Source: Rhizophagus irregularis
Taxonomy: Eukaryota; Glomeromycota; Glomeromycetes; Glomerales; Glomeraceae
NCBI RefSeq assembly: GCF_026210795.1
Contig: NC_089446.1
Coordinates: 3,005,001 to 3,069,000 of the forward strand
Direction: 5' to 3'
DNA: 64,000 nucleotides
Numbering within the stretch: position 1 is the stretch's first letter; the number at the start of each line of letters is the position of its first letter. Shown here piece by piece: positions 58,475 to 64,000 of this stretch. Below the pieces are notes generated by a model. That model had not been told where the DNA came from, ran no database searches, and was given only the letters and a program-made list of their open reading frames with translations. Made by a program: the position numbers and the translations under genes.

Positions 58475-58770
58475 AACTCACATTTGAGTTTGCATAGAGT
58501 TTATATTAAAATTTTCTTCAAAAATTGCATATTACAGGGGTATTTTCAAAATTTCGTTATCCTATATACCCCTGTTTTTAACACAACCAGTGATTTGATT
58601 TTAATAAAATTTATATCATTAGATTTGTTTCGATGAGAGGATTCTAATGATAGTAAAATTGAATTCCTAGCTTCAATATTAACAGAGTTATGTCATAAAA
58701 TGTATTTTTACTTTAATACTTAAAGTTTATTTGTGAATTATATAAGTATTATTCAGGATCCTTTAGGAAC
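58475..58770. mobile_element. MITE, GAATAATACT family, copy 2
   Basis: Inverted relative to 38535-38850: begins GATACAACTCACATTTGAG and ends GTATTATTCAGGATCCT. The left terminus has lost its outer dozen bases. Confidence 0.65.
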
Positions 58771-58849
58771 TCTACTTATTTTACGAGGAATTATACTTAA
58801 AACTTCTTCTCATCAGGAGTACCATCATTTTTCACTATATTCCAAACTC

Positions 58850-59548
58850 ATTTTACCCAAATTTTAGGTCTTAACTTATAAGTTCTTTAAGCTTGTTGGA
58901 TAACTTTTGTACTATTAATTAATCGATATGCAACACTTTTCTTAATTTCTTTTGAAACACGAGAACAATAAAATTCAGAGCTTTTTCTGTATCTAAAATA
59001 AATATTACCATAAATTTCATCAATCTTATCATTACTTAATTCTGATGATACTCTTTTTTTCACATTCTTTTGTATAGGTTAGTAATACATTCATTCAGAT
59101 GTTTATTTGCACATTCAATGGTATTTTTACAGATAAACATCAATGAGTTGCATACAGTGCAATAAATATGAAATGAGTATCTTCCAGCTTTAAATTCACC
59201 ATTAGTGTTTCTTACGAGTTAAGTTGAGTCAAGTTTCAAATCAATTTTTTATATGATAAAATTTGTCCTATGCTAATTTTATAATACTTTAACTATATTA
59301 TTTATGTTATGCGAGTCTATGCAAGTCATTTTGAGTTGTATATACGGGATACTATTCACTATTTTATATGATCTTTCAATCATTTGAATAAATCCATTCT
59401 TGGAGAAGTATTTTGGGTTATATTCAAGAAGTTTCTTAAATGGATAATGAACACGAGAATACCACATTTCTGGTGTTTCACCACTATACCTATATTGCAG
59501 ATTGTTCAATACCTGCACTACTACAGGATTTAAACCAAAATAGTCCAT
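58850..59548 (-). pseudogene. Decayed orphan gene fragment
   Basis: It opens with an 89-codon piece (59548-59279, MDYFGLNPVVVQVLNNLQYR...). It then continues in other frames through IYCTVCNSL (about 59160), CKNTIECANKHLNECITNLY (about 59130), SELSNDKIDEIYGNIYFRYR (about 59040) and VSKEIKKSVAYRLIN (about 58960). The Cys/His spacing suggests a zinc-binding segment. I do not recognise the family; stops show that it is broken. Confidence 0.5.
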
Positions 59549-59664
59549 TTTTTAAAGTTTATAACTAATCTTAGTGATTTATAGTATTTTTAGTGATTTT
59601 AAAGACTTATAGCAATTTATAGCAAGTATATTATAATAAAATATCAGATTCATTTTTATTAGAT

Positions 59665-60062
59665 TATCCCCTTGTTCAAAGAACTTCGAGTGAAAATAGA
59701 TTTATAACTGATTTTTTTTCCAACATAATGATTGGATCCCATCACCATGGATGGCTAAATTATAAAGTTTGTATTACCTTAGCTCCCCAGCACTTCCTCG
59801 CAACCTTCCCGCAACTCAAATCATGAGGATCAGCCAATCTGGACCATGTACACATCACCCCTGCAATCATAATCAAAAAAACACTACGTGCAAGAAATAT
59901 TTCTCTGACGGCAGTCTGGACTGCTTGTCCAGGGTTAACAAAATTGCGCAGAAGAATGAATGAATCATGTGGCGTAACACAATATAGTAAATGGCCCAAT
60001 ACCCTTTTTTCGAAAAAAGAAATACCTATCTCAGAAATGTAAAAAAGAAAATGGCTATTCAA
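59665..60062 (-). CDS. Hypothetical protein, possible two-exon gene
   Basis: A 100-codon ORF (60062-59760) is better read as two exons, 60062-59780 and about 59736-59665, joined at AAG|GTAATA...TTTAG|CC without a phase change, giving about 118 aa. It includes a hydrophobic stretch (ARSVFLIMIAGVMCTW) and a basic end (KKISYKSIFTRSS). GC content is clearly higher than the neighbouring desert. Function unrecognised; an upstream exon is possible. Confidence 0.35.
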
Positions 60063-60610
60063 TAGTTAGGCTATCTTCCGCAGTACCAAAGGTACAAGGG
60101 AGAACATATTCCAAAAATGCATTACACACTCTCATACACCTTCACGAAACAAATAAAAATATAAGCCCGAATTGTTGGGCAAACTTTATTAAAACGTTTT
60201 AGCTAAATGCTTCAAAGAAAAAAGCTACCATATTCCTTGCTTAAACAAGTGGCCGAGACTAGACGAGCTCGTCAAACCAGTGTTAATTTGAGCGATTACT
60301 CAGTAATTTTAAACACGATGAAAAATCACGTGCGCGTTACAATTTGTAATGCCGATCACTTTGCCTAGTAAATCTCTACCAATTGCTTCCAACAAAGATA
60401 TGAACATAAGCATTTTTTTTATTTCTTCCGATACGTACGGTCTCCTCTGACTATATACATTTGCACAATGAGGACGGAAGTATATACTTTATTTTCAAAT
60501 ATGCACTATGTTATAACTACAATTATATTTTTACTACGCATTGATACAACACGAATTAAACAAAATATGCTAACTAATAAAAAAAACGAAGTTATACACT
60601 TTTTCTGTGA
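60063..60610. other. Intergenic DNA between two minus-strand genes
   Basis: Less AT-rich than the desert (for example GAAAAATCACGTGCGCGTTA at about 60319) but with no ORF or recognised site. It probably holds the 3' flank of the multi-exon gene and the promoter of the small gene. Confidence 0.35.
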
Positions 60611-63521
60611 CTATTGAACAACATAAAATATACTACTTTTTTTTCCCTCCTCTCTTGCCTCTTTTTTGTTATTATCCTTTTTTGATGGGGGCGTATACGT
60701 CATTTCTGTAACAAATAGAGATGCTTTAATTTTTTCAGGTGGTGTATGTAAGCCAGCTTCCATAATATATTCACGTAGATCACTTAAACTTTTACAAAGC
60801 ATTTCCTATAAACAATAGAATAAATTTAGTTCGTACATACAAGAACTAATTGAAAAAATATCTCAAAAAAAAAAATAAGGACGTATACTTTAAATAAAAG
60901 GAATTTCGGGACGCATTGACGCATCCGCACTAAATTAACTTGACTTGTTGGTAATTCCGTTCGTATTACTTCTCTAAATAAATATAATTCTCGATACGGT
61001 ACGGTCATTTCGTATACAATTGCATTGTGATCTACAATTATTTAAAAATTAATAACCAAGACAGATTATCATTAATACTGAAAACATTTACCATAAATCT
61101 GCAAAGCGTAAAGCTTCAATAAATTGAAAATTGTACTATCTCCACCATAAACTCGAGCTATCCTATTTAACATTATTTTTAACATTTTCCCGATCTTTAT
61201 TTTGTCGGTAAAATAATGCGAATATAGTCGTTGGTTGGGGGTCCACTAACTTCACAAATGGCGAACTCAACCTTTGGAGGTTTTGTGGCCCAAACAGCAT
61301 CAATCTTTCGTCCCGAACTTCGGTCTTCTGCGTCGTTCTTCTTTAAATCGGCGTCTTCAGCCGATGCGTATAAGCATACCTCACCACTTAATAAATAGAT
61401 AACAAATTGATATTTATCTGATGATCGTTAAAAATTGCAATTTAAAATGATACAATCCATTACTTACAAAAAGAGATCCAGGTCCGTACTTTTTTTTCGA
61501 AATAAACTTCGAATTACAGGTGCTAAGAAATCTTTCGATACATCCTTTCCGACATGTTGGTATTAAGAAGATCATTCCCATGATCAAAAGAATTTACCCT
61601 ACATAAAGTCAATAATTGTGCGGATATCAAAGAAACTATTATATTAAGATGATGCCTACAGATGATAAGCAAAATCCCACGCGAATTCTTTATCCTCATC
61701 ACCTCTTGTTGACATGAAATTTTCATTTACTGCTTTTCGGAAATCAGACGCCTATAATAAAAGACTTGTTAATTAAACATTTTTGAAAGATAATCAATAA
61801 TAATAACAAAGTTATCGAACACCTTGGTCATTTAACAATTAGTGCTTTGATTTCACCATAATTAAAATTCGGTATTTTTGGAGGATCATAACTTATCACT
61901 TCTTCATATTCGGATTTCGATAGTGAATTAACAAAATCACTATTAGATCCGGGCGTGAGATCAATGATGTCATAATATCCAAGACTAATATTGCATAATG
62001 ATAGTTAATGCACCATTTACTTTGATGTTTTACAAAATAATAAATTGAAACTTACTCATTATGAGGACGATCTTTTTCGCGCTTCCATTTTTTTAGCGAC
62101 TCTCGAACGTTTATCTTACCAAAGCCAATAATCCACTCTTCATTTCTAACGAGGGTTTCCTTGGCCAAGGTTTCGAGTGTTTCATCAACATCAATTATGA
62201 TCGTGGCCTGTTGTATAAATACGATAATAAAATATAATAAATTTTTAAAATCATTAAATTCTAAGATTTTTTTCTTTATAATTAGCTGAAAGATATAAAA
62301 ACATGCGTCAGGTATGCCCAGATTTCTAAAAATTACCTCAATATCTTGGGTAGAGTCAACAACAGGTTCACAATTTTCGTCTGAATTAATGGTTTGTGGT
62401 GTTGAACCTGATATTGATCCTGAATTAGAACTGGTAGAACTCTCGTTACTAAGGGATGGATCATCATCGTTTCCCTTTTCATCCACATTCTTGCTAATGG
62501 TTTTGATCTATTCATACAACGAATAGTAGTGAGGAATCCGCTTCTTGCCATAGGTTGAATCTTACACATACCTTCTTTGACGCAATCGGTAACAAAGTAG
62601 CCATTAAAAAAAATGCTCGCATAAAATTCAAGGCAACATAAGGTTCTAACCTTCGCAAGAGATAAATTCTTTCTCCGCTTTGTTGAGGGATTTTTTAGAG
62701 GTAGAAAGTCATCATCGGAATAAATACAAAAGAAAGAGTTAGTTTCTAACAGACAATCACCGTTCTGTCGATTCTAAACTTCTAAATAAAATAAAATGCA
62801 TACTTCTTCACGATCCCCTTTGGATAGTTGCGCCCTTTTTTCCCTACTGCTTCCTTCATTATTAGCAATTTCGAGCTCTTTATTATATTGAAGCTGATAC
62901 AAATACATGACAATTTATATGATTAATATGATAAACATATAAATAATAAATAATTTCAACTCAATACCATTGTTTTATTAACTTTCTCGATGGAAGAATT
63001 AACGTTTAAAATAGAGTTTTTAAAAACCTTTGTTGTGTCTTGAATTATGGAGTTAGAGGCTTCTGACTGCAAACATAAAAAGTATATAAGCACGAGTTTA
63101 TTTAGACGGGCTAGAAAATTTTTTAAAAATCTCACTTCAGCACAATTTCTCTCGACTTTCTGCCAAACGAATCAACATCTTTAAAGTATTTACGATGTCC
63201 CTATAGTTAAATTAGAATTAGTATATTATTCAAATGTGGTAAGAAGCACGTCTTGAGGCAGGCACAACGGACACGAAGACCATAAGGTGAGCAACACGAA
63301 GATGCTACCGTAGTTGTGTGGGTTCCTTCCCTCAAAAGTCATTACGACAATATGCGGTAAACGGCAAGTCACAAGATAGGCCAGCGCGAAATATAGCCCA
63401 CTTAAATGTCTCGCACAGCCTCCCTCAGAAAACAACAAGAGAAAAATGAATAAAAACTTTACCTTATAAATTTTGTACATCTGAGGTACCCTCTTTAATT
63501 TCGTCCGAGCTATTACTCATA
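60611..63521 (-). CDS. Long multi-exon orphan protein, core frame possibly broken
   Basis: Exons in phase: 63066-62968, 62893-62804, 62764-62651, 62507-62337, 62207-62056, 61984-61837, 61751-61660, 61598-61468, 61386-61092, 61031-60889 and 60805-60611. Order: coiled, polar N-terminus; acidic SDDD plus a basic KRRK patch (nuclear-signal-like); Ser/Asn-rich linker; then a folded part with LGYYDIIDLTPGSNSDF, DVSKDFLAPVIRSLFRKK, GRKIDAVW...VEFAICEVSG, MLKIMLNRIARVYGGDSTIF and VPYRELYLFREVIR. The D...E-V-S pattern recalls PD-(D/E)XK folds; this is a guess. Two one-base shifts are needed, near 61565 and 61225 (a C-run). The first exons (63521 to about 63146; ATG reading MSNSSDEIKEGTS) are unresolved. 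Confidence 0.6.
63235..63440. other. GC-rich island within the 5' part of the multi-exon gene
   Basis: About 200 bp near 50% GC by eye, in surroundings near 25-35%. It lies where an intron between the first and second exons is expected. The minus-strand ORF across it (63480-63226) contains HIVVMTFEGRNPHNYGSIF but lacks a clear start context. It may be a repeat insertion or a captured exon. Confidence 0.4.
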
Positions 63522-63599
63522 AGTCTTTCGAGGTGTGTTTTTAATCTGTGCGATTCCTTCTGAAAAGAATAAGTAAAGTCAGGTTGTCTTGATCGGTAT

Positions 63600-64000
63600 T
63601 CATAGTAATTCAGAAAACGATAATTTTCTGGTCGAAATAGGACATGTTTTTGAGTGGAATGAAATCGCGTCTGATTGAAATACGTGACAACTTATCAGTT
63701 GTGGTAATCACCATCTGATGTCACATGCACATAGTTAAACCGGCTTTATTATTATTGATGCAGATACATAGTAAATCAGAAAATGCTAGAAAGGCAAATG
63801 AAATATATGATGCTATCAAAGAGGGAGGGAGTACGCGGATCCTAGGCCATTTAATGCGAGTCCCAGCATCAAGTTATTTCTTTGCTCTCACACTTTTCTG
63901 ATAAATTTCTACAACTAATTTATTTCTATATCAATTGCTAATTATGAGATTCTCATAACAATACTCTCTTTCTACACTAGATTTCTGAAATAAATTATCA
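63600..64000. other. Upstream flank of the multi-exon gene
   Basis: No ORF recognised; probably the promoter or 5' flank. Confidence 0.3.

Noticed and set aside
62333-62569. 78-codon minus ORF overlapping the Ser-rich exon
   Set aside because: It is an out-of-frame shadow of exon 62507-62337, whose reading (DEKGNDDDPSLSNESS) fits the splice phases on both sides.
1-64000. tRNA, rRNA and CRISPR features
   Set aside because: Read for T-loop-like GGTTCGAATCC words, rRNA-like GC blocks and regularly spaced repeats on both strands; none convincing. The regular array at 31.2-32.25 kb has no spacer-repeat structure of CRISPR type.

Overview
The window is about 64 kb of very AT-rich eukaryotic DNA. 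It has short GT-AG introns, many decayed transposons, and intron-containing gene families that resemble those of arbuscular mycorrhizal fungi. I infer a Glomeromycotina genome, probably Rhizophagus or a close relative; this rests on my recognition of the protein families, as no search was run. No rRNA, tRNA or CRISPR array was seen.

1-19.2 kb: a tandem array of head-to-head gene pairs. In each unit a minus-strand gene encodes a two-transmembrane protein of unknown function ('M') and a plus-strand gene encodes a Kelch-propeller protein with signal peptide, one transmembrane helix and a short tail ('K'). A shared upstream region of about 0.4 kb lies between the two starts. I count pairs A (M runs off the left edge, K intact), B (both intact), C (M intact, K broken), D (M broken, K intact) and E (M decayed and locally inverted, K reduced to scraps), plus an orphan relic near 10.2-10.6 kb. 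The exon plan is conserved between copies, including a 10-nt microexon in M. The pairing suggests two cell-surface proteins expressed together.

19.2-23.6 kb: an ABC-transporter relic, a small retropepsin-like ORF that lacks the catalytic aspartate, nested inverted-repeat elements and other short inverted-repeat elements.

23.9-30.4 kb: a LINE with endonuclease, reverse transcriptase, RNase H and zinc-knuckle regions and a poly(A) tail. It is broken by stops and frameshifts and by a 238-bp MITE inside the reverse transcriptase.

30.4-42.9 kb: no credible gene. The region holds an exon-like tandem array (31.2-32.25 kb), an inverted-repeat element flanked by a 15-bp direct repeat, a 2.5-kb inverted-repeat element carrying a polypurine tract, and T-rich low-complexity DNA.

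42.9-44.1 kb: one intact single-exon gene for a SWIRM-domain protein.

44.1-59.6 kb: mostly AT-rich desert with several MITE families, a 127-codon ORF between two copies of one repeat, and decayed minus-strand coding sequence, including a second LINE-like relic split by a MITE.

59.6-64 kb: more gene-like sequence, with a small two-exon hypothetical gene and a long multi-exon minus-strand gene whose core reading frame is broken by two single-base shifts.
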